Assembly: GCA_026390595.1 (NCBI GenBank)
Contig: JAPLFQ010000023.1
Location: forward strand, 212,826-276,825
Direction of reading: 5' to 3'
Length of the DNA stretch: 64,000 nucleotides
Source of the DNA: Ignavibacteriales bacterium
GTDB taxonomy: Bacteria > Bacteroidota > Ignavibacteria > UBA10030
In this document: piece by piece, positions 46,065-55,368 of the stretch
Layout of the letters: every line of letters starts with the position of its first letter
How positions within the stretch are numbered: the stretch's first letter is position 1
Made by a program: the position numbers and the translations under genes
Notes under the pieces: model-generated
Seen by the model: only the letters and a program-made list of their open reading frames with translations
Database searches by the model: none
What the model was told of the DNA's origin: nothing

Positions 46065-46128
46065 GAATTCTGGCTTTCGCTTTCGGTAGTTCGTCACTCT
46101 CACTCTTCAATACCACGACAAACGCATC

Positions 46129-48921
46129 ATGGCTTCAAACTCCGAAGGCGGCACCCGCAAACTCGCCGCCATCATGTTTACTGACGTCAAGGATTTCTCC
46201 AAGAAGATGGGCGAGAATGAAGGCGCCGCTATGGAGGTCCTTAAGATACACGACGATGCGATGCGCGATCTCGTGGCGCGAAACACCGGGGTTGTGATCA
46301 AGTCATTGGGTGATTCGTTCATGGTTGACTTTTCAAGCGCCGTGAACGCCGTTCGTTGCGCGATTGAAGCACAGGAACTCTTCCACAAGCATAGTACCGG
46401 CAAGCCCGAATTCGAAAAGATCCAGATCCGCATCGGTATCCATCTCGGCGATGTTATGACCATTGGCAATGACCTCTACGGCGACGGGGTCAACATTGCC
46501 GCGCGGATTGAAGCGATCACCGAGCCAAACCGCATCTGTGTTTCCTCCGAAATCTACAACCAGGTCAAGAACAAGATGCCGATCCGTGCTTACAACATGG
46601 GATCGATAGACCTGAAGAACATTGCTGAACCGGTTGAAGTCTTCGAACTCCTCCTCGACTCCATCCCGGGGCTTTCTGAGCCATCCGAATCGGCCAAGAG
46701 CCGCCCAACCCGCCGCAAAGCTGATCTTGTCGCTGCACAGGAACATGAAGAGGCCACCCGCGTCGAAGCTGCCAAACAGAAAGTCGATGACGCGCAGGAA
46801 CGTGATAACGCCGAGAAAATGGCGCGCGCGAACGAGCATTACGCAAAAGCTGAGGAATATTTCAAAGCCGGCGACCTGACCAAGGCTGAAGAAGAGATCA
46901 AGGAGATTTACAAAGTCGTCCAGATTCATTACGAAGCTCAGATGCTGATCCTGCAAGTTGAGGAGCAGCGGGCCGTCCGCGATGAGGATGACCGCCGCCG
47001 AAGGGTCAAAGAGGAAAAGCAGCGGAAGGAAGATGAGCGAAAACAGCGGATTGAGAAGTGCCTTGACGTGGCGCTTGGCTTTGTTGAGCAGGAACAGTAT
47101 CAGGAGGCGTTGAACGCGTTGCAGGAGGTGTACACGCTCGAGCCGAACAACGAGCAGGCCAAGCGCATCGAGAAGCAGGTCCAGTTCGCTGAGGAAGCTC
47201 GTCTTGAACGTCAGAGGCTCGAAACACTTGCTGAAGATGAGCGTGCTAAAGAGGAGTCTCTCAAAGTCGAACGTCAGCGGGCGGAAGAGGTCGCAAAAGT
47301 CACGCTGGAGAAAGTCGCTGCCGCCCGGAAGGAACAGCAGAGAGTCCCGAAGACGAAGATCTATATCGGCATAACAGCGGTCGTGCTTCTGCTTCTCGGG
47401 GCCACCGCAACGTACTTGCTGACACGGGTATCCTTGAGGAAACCCGGCACCATAGCTGTTCTCCCCTTCTCAGCCGGCCAGGCGGACGATGGCTACATCG
47501 GGGAAGCGCTTTCGGCGTTTGTGGCAGACGAAGTGGCGAAAACACCAACCGTGTTGGTGGTTGATCCTGCCAGCGCCCATGTCTTTGGCGCCAACACCGC
47601 ACTTCTTCAAAGCCAGGCCTCTCCGACTGGTATCACCCACGCACTGCGCGGATCAGTTTCGGTGAACGGGACTTCTGTCACATTGAAAGCTCAACTGTTC
47701 GAGCTCGGAGACGAGAAAGCACTCTGGGAGACGACGCTGCAGGGTACCATCCCCGATCTGAATTCCCTCGCCGCACAAACCGGCGCGGCTCTGTTCAAGT
47801 TCATGGATATCGAGGCGGCACCGCGCACGGCAGCCCGCCGCTCCGAAAACGCGGAAGCGTTCGCTCTGTACTTGCGTGGATTTGTGTTGTCGCTGCACCC
47901 AGGCGGAACTTCGACTCAGCAGGCCATTGTCTATCTCCATGATGCATTGCGGCAAGATTCAACGCTCACTCCTGCGAAGCTGACGTTAGCAAGGGTCATG
48001 CTGAATGAATACCAGCAGGGCAAACGGGACGAAGCCATGCTCGAGACCGCATTCTCTTTCGTCCGGGAAGCTGTCAAGGCAGACCCGAACAACGCCTCCG
48101 CCCATGCCACCCTCGGGCAGGCGTACCGTTACATGCAGCAATTCGACCGGGCACGGAACGAGATCGCAGCTGGTTTGTCGCTGCAACCGGGAAATGCTGC
48201 CTGCAATCGTGAACATGCACTTCTCTCATTGATTCAGGGAAACACTGATGAAGCATTGCAGTACGCAGAATTGGCCATGAAAACTGATCCACGGCATTAT
48301 CGGTCGTACGAAGTGAAGGGAATTATCGATCTTTTCAAGGACCAGCACGAGGATGCCTCGCGGCAGTTCGAGCAAGCGACGTTGTTGGGGGGGCCGGATT
48401 CTCTTCTGACAGTTGGGTATAAGTTCCGTCTGTGGGTTTCGCTGGACCAGGAAGACAGGGTCCTGGACTACTGTCAAAGAATGATGGAGACCAGCGACGA
48501 TCGCACAAAAATCCTCTTGCACTACTGGATGGGGCGGGCGTACTCGTTGAAGGGAAAATTGAACGAATCCAACGCGAGTTTTGATCAGGGCATCACGCTC
48601 GCCGAGCAAGTCGTCCTGACGAAAGATCCAAGAGACGTGGCTACGCTGGCCGCGTACGCACTTCTCCAGGCGAGACGGGCAAAAACCCCCAAGCGCGCTG
48701 TGCAGGCGATAGAACAAGCCATGGCACTCGACTCGGCTGCTTCGAAGTTGCACTACTGGAAGGCGCGCGTGCACGCAATTCAGAATGATAAGCAGGGCGC
48801 AATCGCCGAACTGACGAAAGCCGTTTCGCTCCAGTACATCTTTACCGAAATCCTCGATCCCGATTTCCTCTCTGTGTGGCAGGAACCCGGCTTCAAAGCA
48901 GCGATCATTCGAAAGAATTGA
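46129..48921 (+). CDS. Membrane adenylate cyclase fused to TPR domain
   Basis: A 930-residue protein. Residues 1-180 are a class III nucleotidyl cyclase domain: metal-binding Asp19 (FTDVKDFS) and Asp62 (LGDSF), substrate-specifying Lys58 and Asp116, and transition-state Asn123/Arg127 (GDGVNIAARIE). The Lys/Asp pair indicates ATP rather than GTP. A charged coiled-coil region (about 195-410) follows with TPR-like helices, then one membrane helix (about 411-430, IYIGITAVVLLLLGATATYLL). The periplasmic part starts with a FlgO/TolB-like segment (TIAVLPFSAGQADDGYIGEAL) and continues into TPR repeats (about 590-925). It should make cAMP in response to an outside or periplasmic signal. No other cAMP gene is in the window. 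Confidence 0.88.
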   Translation: MASNSEGGTRKLAAIMFTDVKDFSKKMGENEGAAMEVLKIHDDAMRDLVARNTGVVIKSLGDSFMVDFSSAVNAVRCAIEAQELFHKHSTGKPEFEKIQIRIGIHLGDVMTIGNDLYGDGVNIAARIEAITEPNRICVSSEIYNQVKNKMPIRAYNMGSIDLKNIAEPVEVFELLLDSIPGLSEPSESAKSRPTRRKADLVAAQEHEEATRVEAAKQKVDDAQERDNAEKMARANEHYAKAEEYFKAGDLTKAEEEIKEIYKVVQIHYEAQMLILQVEEQRAVRDEDDRRRRVKEEKQRKEDERKQRIEKCLDVALGFVEQEQYQEALNALQEVYTLEPNNEQAKRIEKQVQFAEEARLERQRLETLAEDERAKEESLKVERQRAEEVAKVTLEKVAAARKEQQRVPKTKIYIGITAVVLLLLGATATYLLTRVSLRKPGTIAVLPFSAGQADDGYIGEALSAFVADEVAKTPTVLVVDPASAHVFGANTALLQSQASPTGITHALRGSVSVNGTSVTLKAQLFELGDEKALWETTLQGTIPDLNSLAAQTGAALFKFMDIEAAPRTAARRSENAEAFALYLRGFVLSLHPGGTSTQQAIVYLHDALRQDSTLTPAKLTLARVMLNEYQQGKRDEAMLETAFSFVREAVKADPNNASAHATLGQAYRYMQQFDRARNEIAAGLSLQPGNAACNREHALLSLIQGNTDEALQYAELAMKTDPRHYRSYEVKGIIDLFKDQHEDASRQFEQATLLGGPDSLLTVGYKFRLWVSLDQEDRVLDYCQRMMETSDDRTKILLHYWMGRAYSLKGKLNESNASFDQGITLAEQVVLTKDPRDVATLAAYALLQARRAKTPKRAVQAIEQAMALDSAASKLHYWKARVHAIQNDKQGAIAELTKAVSLQYIFTEILDPDFLSVWQEPGFKAAIIRKN

Positions 48922-49002
48922 TAGAAGTATTGATCAACTGCCCCCTCTGCTCTCAGAACCACGAACGCCGCAGGCAATCGGCAATCGAAAATCGACGATG
49001 CT

Positions 49003-51684
49003 CTACGGGTTGATCCAGTAGGTGAGTTTGATCGAGTAGACGTTGTCGGGGGTCATCCGCATCAGCCTTGTTGCATCCCGCTCAAAAGAAAAGTCCCCCC
49101 TGCTTTCGTAATCCGTTTTCTCGTTCGTCCAAACAAAGAAGAGAGTCGAACCGGGGAGATATTCCCACCGGAATACCATATTCGCGCGGACGGATTTGAA
49201 ATTGAAATCCGGATTGCCGATTGTGAAACCAGGAATCACCCCGCTACGGCCGTTTGGATAGATTCTATACTCGCCGTCCGACACATCAATCTGTGAATCC
49301 CCCTCACCGTATCTGTTGAAGGTGAACGTCCCGGGCTGGGCCAATTCCATAATGCCTGAATAGGCTCCACTCGAGAGGATCGGCTGGAGGTACAGCTGAA
49401 GACTCATTTTCGGCGTGAAGGTCCAGTTGAGACGGAGAGTCGTGGAAAGCTGCTTCTGGTCGATTGCTCCGAAAAGGTATCGCGTTCCGTACGTGTTCGT
49501 TGCAAACCGATCGCCGATGGCATCGATGTACTGCGAAGCGCCATGAACGCGTGAATAGTCCAGGCTGAGACTGGTGTTGAGATTGCGCGAGGCCTTCCAG
49601 TTGAAATACATCCCCGAACTGTAGAGCCACCCGCCTGATTCACCCCTGCCCGCACTGAGATTCAGCGACCCGTACAACGATTCGCGGGAGTCACTCGAGA
49701 TCGTGAACACCATGCTCCGGCTCGCGAGTGCTTTCATCAAAGGACCGCCCCGCGTCCGCTGATCATCGTACGATTCCCCGTTGTACGCCAGCGCCAGGTT
49801 CGCCGACCAATAGTTGAGGAGCTGAGCCGAGAGAAACAATCTGTATCCATCGCCGATCTTCCGTCCGCCGAAATCATACTGCCGTATGACGGCACCGGTG
49901 ATCCCCTTCGATCGCAGGATACCTTCCGGTTCGTACCACTCATAACCGAAATAGATGTGCCCGTTGATGAAGTCTCCCCGGGTGAGAAATCCCACATCAT
50001 TTGTTTCGAAGCCGGGATCTATTGCACCGAGCGCGGCATCAAAGATCCAGTTACCTGTGACCTTGTCAAGCCAGATGCGTGATGCCCAGCCTGTCATGGA
50101 CATTGCGTTCGAGTCCACACCGAGATAGCCGACATCCGGACGCTGGAAGAAGTGCTGTGCCGAACGTTGAAGAGTTGTCATTCTTTCCTTCGTCCCGGAA
50201 ACGCGGGATGCCCCGGCCCAGCCGGTGAGCACCCAAACTTTGCTTTCGTCCAGGAACGACCAGCCGTCAATGCCAAGGGAGAGCGCCCGGTCATTGAGCA
50301 GCCTCTTCATCCGGTCATCCCGTATATTTCGTTCGACCACGGTACCGAGCACACCAACGGCCTGACGCGCATCATTGAATTCCTTAAGCGTCCGAACGAC
50401 GCCGTAGAACGTGAGGGGCTCGATTTCGTCGTTGAACCGGACTCCGGCCGAATCCACATCGCCGTACTCGCGGGCTGTCAGCGCGCTCACAGCCGCAAAT
50501 GACCACGTGTTGGTGATCTTGCCGCTGACTTTTGCTGCCCCGAGGATCGTTGTCCGATCAGGGGTGTCAACAAATCCACTGTGCGTGACCTGACCTTGTG
50601 GGGCCCGGCCAACACGCCTGCTGTAGAAGAAGCTTGGATCTGACCAATCGAAATCCTGTAGCGACGGAGCTCCCCCGCGTCCGAAGCTGAGGATGTTTGA
50701 CCCTTCAATGAAGAAGGGACGCTTTTCCTGATAATACGTTTCGTACGCTGTCAGATTGACAACAGCAGGATCGACTTCAACCTGGGCGAAATCGGGGTTC
50801 AGGGAAAGGTCGAGCGTCACGTCGCCCGCTAGGCCGATCTTCGCATCTGCGCCGAGATTCATCGGAAACTTACGCTGAAACTTGAAGGGATCCGTCCTTC
50901 CCAGATTGAACGCATCGACCGGAGCCTGTTGGACGAATTTCCCGGTCGCTGTGGCGTACGGAAGAAGCTCAATGCGCGGCGGGGGCTCAATTCCTTCAAT
51001 CCCGACCAGCTCGGGCCAGCGGGAAACGCGAAGGCGGTCGGTTCTGGGATAAAACACGAGATAGGACTCCTCGTTTCTCCTCCTTATTCCTCTGTAGATC
51101 TCAATCCCCCAGACGTAGCGATCGGACTTCGCGAACCGCAGCTGCGAATAGGGAATGCGAAACTCCGCCGACCATCCCCACGCCTCTTTGCGAACTGCAA
51201 CGTCCCACACACCATCCCAGCCGTCGTCCGTCTGTGTATCGTTCGAAAACGTCCCGTCCTGAATCGCACCTGCAGGATTGACCATAAAATACTGGCCCGT
51301 CCTTCTGTCGTGACCCGCGTCGATACCAATTCCCACTTCATCCGACTCCGAATCCTGGTCACGTCGTGCCAACCTTCCGATAATGGAGTCGGGATCGGAA
51401 TCATAGAGTTTCACCGCAATGTAAAGCGCGTTGTCATCATACGCGACCCACGACTCGGTCTTCTGAGATGCGGGTTTTCCCTCATCGGGTTGACGCTGCG
51501 TAAAACGTGTTTCACCCGCACGCTGCCACGCAGACTCGTTGAGCTCTCCGTCAATCCTAATTGAACCGGAAAAACGAACCGCGGTGATGGATCGAACCGT
51601 ATCGGGTTTCGGTTGACTTTGCGCGAGAAGCGGGCAAAACAACAGGCACCATTGGAGGGTCGAGATGGAGCGGGTCAGAAGCAT
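49003..51684 (-). CDS. DUF5916 outer-membrane protein with N-terminal CBM9-like domain
   Basis: An 893-residue exported protein. After a signal peptide (TLQWCLLFCPLLAQ) comes a carbohydrate-binding family 9-like beta sandwich (about 30-215): IRIDGELNESAWQRA, WVAYDDNALYIAVKLYD and WSAEFRIPYSQLRF. The rest (about 220-893) matches the DUF5916 type: DVTLDLSLNPDFAQVEVDPAVVN, then YYQEKRPFFIEGSNIL, then a beta barrel rich in Tyr/Trp ending LKLTYWINP-like strands. Function is not established; binding of an extracellular ligand through the CBM9-like part is plausible. It is monocistronic and oriented as the hox operon, but separated from it by 323 bp. Confidence 0.8.
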   Translation of the reverse strand: MLLTRSISTLQWCLLFCPLLAQSQPKPDTVRSITAVRFSGSIRIDGELNESAWQRAGETRFTQRQPDEGKPASQKTESWVAYDDNALYIAVKLYDSDPDSIIGRLARRDQDSESDEVGIGIDAGHDRRTGQYFMVNPAGAIQDGTFSNDTQTDDGWDGVWDVAVRKEAWGWSAEFRIPYSQLRFAKSDRYVWGIEIYRGIRRRNEESYLVFYPRTDRLRVSRWPELVGIEGIEPPPRIELLPYATATGKFVQQAPVDAFNLGRTDPFKFQRKFPMNLGADAKIGLAGDVTLDLSLNPDFAQVEVDPAVVNLTAYETYYQEKRPFFIEGSNILSFGRGGAPSLQDFDWSDPSFFYSRRVGRAPQGQVTHSGFVDTPDRTTILGAAKVSGKITNTWSFAAVSALTAREYGDVDSAGVRFNDEIEPLTFYGVVRTLKEFNDARQAVGVLGTVVERNIRDDRMKRLLNDRALSLGIDGWSFLDESKVWVLTGWAGASRVSGTKERMTTLQRSAQHFFQRPDVGYLGVDSNAMSMTGWASRIWLDKVTGNWIFDAALGAIDPGFETNDVGFLTRGDFINGHIYFGYEWYEPEGILRSKGITGAVIRQYDFGGRKIGDGYRLFLSAQLLNYWSANLALAYNGESYDDQRTRGGPLMKALASRSMVFTISSDSRESLYGSLNLSAGRGESGGWLYSSGMYFNWKASRNLNTSLSLDYSRVHGASQYIDAIGDRFATNTYGTRYLFGAIDQKQLSTTLRLNWTFTPKMSLQLYLQPILSSGAYSGIMELAQPGTFTFNRYGEGDSQIDVSDGEYRIYPNGRSGVIPGFTIGNPDFNFKSVRANMVFRWEYLPGSTLFFVWTNEKTDYESRGDFSFERDATRLMRMTPDNVYSIKLTYWINP

Positions 51685-52007
51685 GAATGAATCAGGGGTG
51701 TCCGGCTGTGCTGAGGTGAGATATTCGCAGAAATATCACGAATCGCGTTCCTAAAAGCAAGGGGATTATTAGAACCGCAAATCGATTTTGAACGTGGTAT
51801 GTCACGAAAGGAAATGGTTGCGTAAACGTATTCACAAAAGGAGAACTGCAAGGACGCTTCCTGAATGTTCCCACCTTCTCAAGACCCTTGCCTTGGAACA
51901 TCCGGATTGAATCCGCCGAAAACAGAAAGCTAAGGAAGCTTTCTGCTGATCTGATTCCTATGTGGACGCCCGGTGGCTTTGTGTCAAGAAGTGTGTCGGA
52001 GCACTTA
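51685..52007. other. Intergenic region with hox terminator
   Basis: 323 bp between the end of the hydrogenase operon and the start of the DUF5916 gene. A hairpin at 51924-51944 is the only structure seen; the DUF5916 promoter should lie between it and 51684. No gene seen. Confidence 0.5.
51916..51944 (-). terminator. Probable terminator of the hox operon
   Basis: On the minus strand AGAAAGCT and AGCTTTCT form a perfect 8-bp stem with a 5-nt loop, followed by GTTTTCGG. It is about 65 nt past the hoxW stop. The T-run is short. Confidence 0.45.
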
Positions 52008-52451
52008 TCAGAACGTGGCTGGAAAAACGAGTTGCTGGAAATCGTTGACACACTGGTCGACGATTGCCCGAACGTTCGGAGAAGGCAACTCGCCGAGCGT
52101 AAAATCGTTGGCGGGAATTTCTATTTGAACCGTTTCGCGCGGAATGAGCCCGTACAGGTCGTTGCTCGCATTGAGCAACATCTGCGGAGTCATGGAATGC
52201 GAGTCATACTCAACCATAGCATCCGTGGGGCGCAGTTTTGTGACGCGCAGCTCTTTTGCTGTAGTGCTCGCGTCGATGAAGACCACCGTCCTGTAGTGCG
52301 CGAGCGTGACGGCCATGTCCGATGTGAGTTGCTGGACGGTGAGACATTCCACGCCAGGGTAGCGTTGTTCGATGCGTTCGGCCGCATAGACTCCTGCGGC
52401 GTCGTCGCGGCGGAGTGTGTTGCCGTATCCTATGACGAGCGTTTTGTTCAT
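52008..52451 (-). CDS. hoxW: [NiFe]-hydrogenase maturation peptidase
   Basis: A 147-residue endopeptidase of the HycI/HoxW family. It has the N-terminal [15 protein letters not shown], with the Asp that recognises nickel in the hydrogenase precursor, and a second Asp in VVFIDAST. It should clip the C-terminal tail of the HoxH subunit after nickel insertion. It overlaps hoxH by 4 nt (ATGA), so the two are translationally coupled, and it ends the operon. The symbol is by position and family; other members are called HyaD or HupD. Confidence 0.88.
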   Translation of the reverse strand: MNKTLVIGYGNTLRRDDAAGVYAAERIEQRYPGVECLTVQQLTSDMAVTLAHYRTVVFIDASTTAKELRVTKLRPTDAMVEYDSHSMTPQMLLNASNDLYGLIPRETVQIEIPANDFTLGELPSPNVRAIVDQCVNDFQQLVFPATF

Positions 52452-53881
52452 CGGGTCAGAGTAGTGATCACTTCACCTTGGCTGCCGAGTACCTCCAGGT
52501 GCATTGCCATGCGTCCGAGAGCGTGCGTTGAGCACGAAAGGCAGGGATCATAGCAGCGGATACCCGCTTCGATCCTGTTGAGAATACCTTCGGAGATCTT
52601 TCCCTTCTTGCCGTCGATGAAATGAGTGGCGATCTGACGGACAGTGCGGTTCATCGCAAGGTTGTTCTGGGCAGTCGCAATCAGAAGATTTGCCTTCTTG
52701 ATTGATCCGTCAGGATTCACCCAGTAGTGGTGGAAGAGTGTTCCACGCGGAGCTTCGGAACACCCCACCCCTTCTTCCTTGTTGACGCTTGCCTGCGCGC
52801 GGATGTTCTTGCCGAGAATGGCCGGATCGGCGAGGAGCATTTCCGCTTTTTCGACCGTGAACATGAGCTCAATCAGGCGGGCATAATGATAATAGAACGA
52901 ATTGTTCACAACTCCAACATTGCCGCTCATCGCTTTGAAGATACGCCGCTCGGCCTCGGCCAAAGGGGTCTCGATGAAATCGCAAATATTTACTCTTGCC
53001 AGCGGACCAACCCTGTACATTCCGTCGGGATAGTCAGCAGGCTTGTAATAGGGGAATTTCAGCCAGGTCCATGGCTCTGTTGCTTCACCAAAAAGATCAA
53101 AAAAGCCTCTCGGATCGAGCTCGTCGGCGATGGTATTGTCGTTGCCGTCCTTGATCCGCAGATGGCCATCGTAATACTCCAGTCCGCCTTTTTTTGAGAC
53201 AAGCCCCACGAGAAGAGAACGGAAATTGCCAAACTGAGGAATTTCGTTCTTATACTCTTCGTGCACTTTCTTCAGCACATCCAGGGCGAGCTTCACAGTC
53301 CCCCTCGCTTCCGGAATGCACTCAAGCAAGTACTCGCGCTTGGCAGGATCCAGAGGATCCCGGACGCCTCCGGGGACCATCCCCGGCGTGTGAATCTTTC
53401 TTCCTCCAACGATTTCAATTATTTCCTGTCCGAATTTGCGAAGCCGGATTCCGCGCCGGACGAGTTCTTTATCATAAGCCATCAGGCCGAACACATTCCG
53501 TTTTGCAGGATCGGAATCGAAACCGAGCAGAAAATCGGGAGACGAAAGGTGGAAGAAACTCAAAGCGTGCGACTGCATCCATTGGGCGAGTGTCAGGAGC
53601 CGCCTTAGTTTGTCGGCTGTTTCGGGAATGTCGACCGCGAGAATTTCGTCCCCGGCCTTCGCAGAGGTCACCAGGTGGCTTGCCGGGCAAATACCGCAAA
53701 TGCGCGCTGTAATGCCGGGCATTTCCCACAACAGCCTTCCCTCTGTGAATTTCTCGAACCCGCGGAATTCATTGACATGGAAACGGGCGTCAGCAACGTC
53801 GCCGTTCTTGTCCAGTTGCACCGTGATTTTTGCGTGACCTTCAATCCGACTGACAGGTTCTATCGTAATCGTCTTCGACAT
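52448..53881 (-). CDS. hoxH: Bidirectional [NiFe]-hydrogenase large subunit
   Basis: A 477-residue subunit holding the Ni-Fe(CN)2CO site. L1 is [10 protein letters not shown] (Cys62, Cys65) and L2 is DPCLSCSTH (Cys447, Cys450, His453). The residues after His453 form a 24-residue tail that the maturation peptidase encoded next door should remove. Motifs fit group 3 cytoplasmic, NAD(P)-linked enzymes, as do the hoxE-F-U-Y genes upstream. It is 58 nt after hoxY and overlaps hoxW by 4 nt. The hyp genes for Ni-Fe assembly are not in the window. Confidence 0.95.
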   Translation of the reverse strand: MSKTITIEPVSRIEGHAKITVQLDKNGDVADARFHVNEFRGFEKFTEGRLLWEMPGITARICGICPASHLVTSAKAGDEILAVDIPETADKLRRLLTLAQWMQSHALSFFHLSSPDFLLGFDSDPAKRNVFGLMAYDKELVRRGIRLRKFGQEIIEIVGGRKIHTPGMVPGGVRDPLDPAKREYLLECIPEARGTVKLALDVLKKVHEEYKNEIPQFGNFRSLLVGLVSKKGGLEYYDGHLRIKDGNDNTIADELDPRGFFDLFGEATEPWTWLKFPYYKPADYPDGMYRVGPLARVNICDFIETPLAEAERRIFKAMSGNVGVVNNSFYYHYARLIELMFTVEKAEMLLADPAILGKNIRAQASVNKEEGVGCSEAPRGTLFHHYWVNPDGSIKKANLLIATAQNNLAMNRTVRQIATHFIDGKKGKISEGILNRIEAGIRCYDPCLSCSTHALGRMAMHLEVLGSQGEVITTLTR

Positions 53882-53939
53882 AGTACTCTCATTTTACAAT
53901 CGGTGAGTATCTCTCTTGATGACCGCAACGAGCCGGCGA

Positions 53940-54476
53940 TCAACCATACCGCATATAGGCGGTCGGAAGCAAGGGCTTCTTCCCCTGCAGCAGTTCGTTG
54001 ACCGCTTGCCAGATTTCATCGGCAGTGGGTGGACAGCCGTGCAGGAATGCGTCGACTTTGATGACTTCGTGCAACGGCTTGACCTTGTCCAGCAGCATCG
54101 CGATTGTCTGTCCTTCATTGGGAACTTGTTTGTTCTTGTCCGCCAGTTCGACGTATGCGCGGCTCTCGACGTCATCCTTCTCGAATCTGTTCCTCAACGC
54201 AGTGACGTTGCCGGTCGTCGCACAGTCCCCGAACGAAACGACCATGCGTGAGTTTCTCCGGATGATGTGGGCAAGTTCCTCGTTCTCCACATTCGCCACC
54301 GCGCCTTCAACGAGCGTCACGTCGACGTTGTGGGGGAATTCCTTGATATCTGCAAGCGGCGAATACACGAGTTCCATCTTGTCGGCCAGCTCGATGAGCC
54401 GTTCATCCATATCGAGGAAGGACATATGGCAGCCGGAGCATCCGCCCAGCCATGCTGTCGCAACACGTGGTTTCAT
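53940..54476 (-). CDS. hoxY: Bidirectional [NiFe]-hydrogenase small subunit
   Basis: A 178-residue subunit with the proximal [4Fe-4S] ligands: [10 protein letters not shown] (Cys13, Cys16), Cys in FGDCATTG and a distal Cys in FLHGCPP. It carries electrons from HoxH to the diaphorase part. It has no Tat signal, as expected for a cytoplasmic group 3 enzyme, and lacks the extra C-terminal cluster domain of membrane hydrogenases. It is separated from hoxU by 154 bp that contain a dispersed inverted repeat, and from hoxH by 58 bp. Confidence 0.93.
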   Translation of the reverse strand: MKPRVATAWLGGCSGCHMSFLDMDERLIELADKMELVYSPLADIKEFPHNVDVTLVEGAVANVENEELAHIIRRNSRMVVSFGDCATTGNVTALRNRFEKDDVESRAYVELADKNKQVPNEGQTIAMLLDKVKPLHEVIKVDAFLHGCPPTADEIWQAVNELLQGKKPLLPTAYMRYG

Positions 54477-54536
54477 AGACTTCTGTTCTTTCTAATTAGA
54501 ACCTATCTCAAATACACCTGATAGGAGCGTGAGAGT

Positions 54537-54604
54537 TTCACGCAAAGCCACTAGGGGATTGTTCCCTTTTCGTTGTTTTGCGCCTTGGCGCCTTTGCGTG
54601 AGAA
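54537..54604. repeat. Dispersed inverted-repeat element inside the hox operon
   Basis: The left arm TTTCACGCAAAGCCACTAGG and the complement of the right arm, TCTCACGCAAAGGCGCCAAGG, are similar to the element at 21525-21601. It fills the hoxU-hoxY gap and could act on mRNA processing or stability. Confidence 0.65.
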
Positions 54605-54630
54605 TCTTCAAGATGTTTTCCAGTGTAATA

Positions 54631-55365
54631 CTATTCCTCTTCGTGCGCCGTGCTGATCCATTCCCGTTTGTTCCGCGCTGTCACAATGTACTTCAGGAAT
54701 CCCCGTTCTTTTTGCATCTCGCCGACCGTCATGCCTTTTTCGAACAGCGCTCCCGTAGGACACACGCGCACACACTTGGCACAGGCCGTGCACGAATCTG
54801 AGAGAGCCCACGACTGGTCGAGCCCGGAGATGATCTCGCAAGTGATCCCGCGGCCGCCGATATCCCAGACGTGTGCCCCCTCTACTTCGTGGCACACGCG
54901 AACACATCGCGTGCAGAGGACACAGCGGTTTTGATCCATCACGAACTGCTTGTGCGAAGCATCGATTTTCTTGTTCGGATAGAGATACGGAAACCGCACG
55001 TATTCCAATCCAACCTCATAGGCAAGGTTCTGAAGCTCGCAATAATTGTTCACCACACAGACCGCACACTGGTGGTTTCCTTCCGACGCGAGGAGCTCGA
55101 CGATCATCCGCCTGTATTTCTTCAGCCGCTCGGTGTTTGTCTGGACAACCATGCCTTCAGTCGGTTTCGTCGTGCAGGCCGGTTGAAGCTTTGGAGAGCC
55201 ACCGATCTCCACCAGGCAGAGGCGGCAAGCACCGAAGGTTGACAGGCCCTCCAGGAAGCAGAGCGTCGGGATATGAATCTTGTGCTCGCGCGCCACATGG
55301 AGTATCGTGTCGGTGTCCTGGGCGCTAAACGTTTCGCCGTCGATCGTAAATGTGATAATCGCCAT
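54631..55365 (-). CDS. hoxU: Diaphorase iron-sulfur subunit of bidirectional hydrogenase
   Basis: A 244-residue subunit homologous to the N-terminal part of NuoG. It has a plant-type [2Fe-2S] domain (CFLEGLSTFGACRLCLVE), then the His-Cys3 cluster region (HQCAVCVVNNYC), and two [4Fe-4S] ferredoxin motifs (CVLCTRCVRVCHE and CTACAKCVRVCPTGAL). It relays electrons between HoxF and HoxY. It starts 3 nt after hoxF. The ATG at 55365 follows GAAGAAGG, at the end of hoxF. Length is normal for HoxU and too short for NuoG. Confidence 0.92.
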   Translation of the reverse strand: MAIITFTIDGETFSAQDTDTILHVAREHKIHIPTLCFLEGLSTFGACRLCLVEIGGSPKLQPACTTKPTEGMVVQTNTERLKKYRRMIVELLASEGNHQCAVCVVNNYCELQNLAYEVGLEYVRFPYLYPNKKIDASHKQFVMDQNRCVLCTRCVRVCHEVEGAHVWDIGGRGITCEIISGLDQSWALSDSCTACAKCVRVCPTGALFEKGMTVGEMQKERGFLKYIVTARNKREWISTAHEEE

Positions 55366-55368
55366 ATG

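Larger units (their letters stand above)
45647..46128. other. Intergenic region between glgP and adenylate cyclase gene
   Basis: 482 bp with one doubtful small minus-strand gene (45696-45848) and an inverted repeat element (45984-46064). No clear terminator for glgP and no clear promoter for the cyclase gene. Confidence 0.45.
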
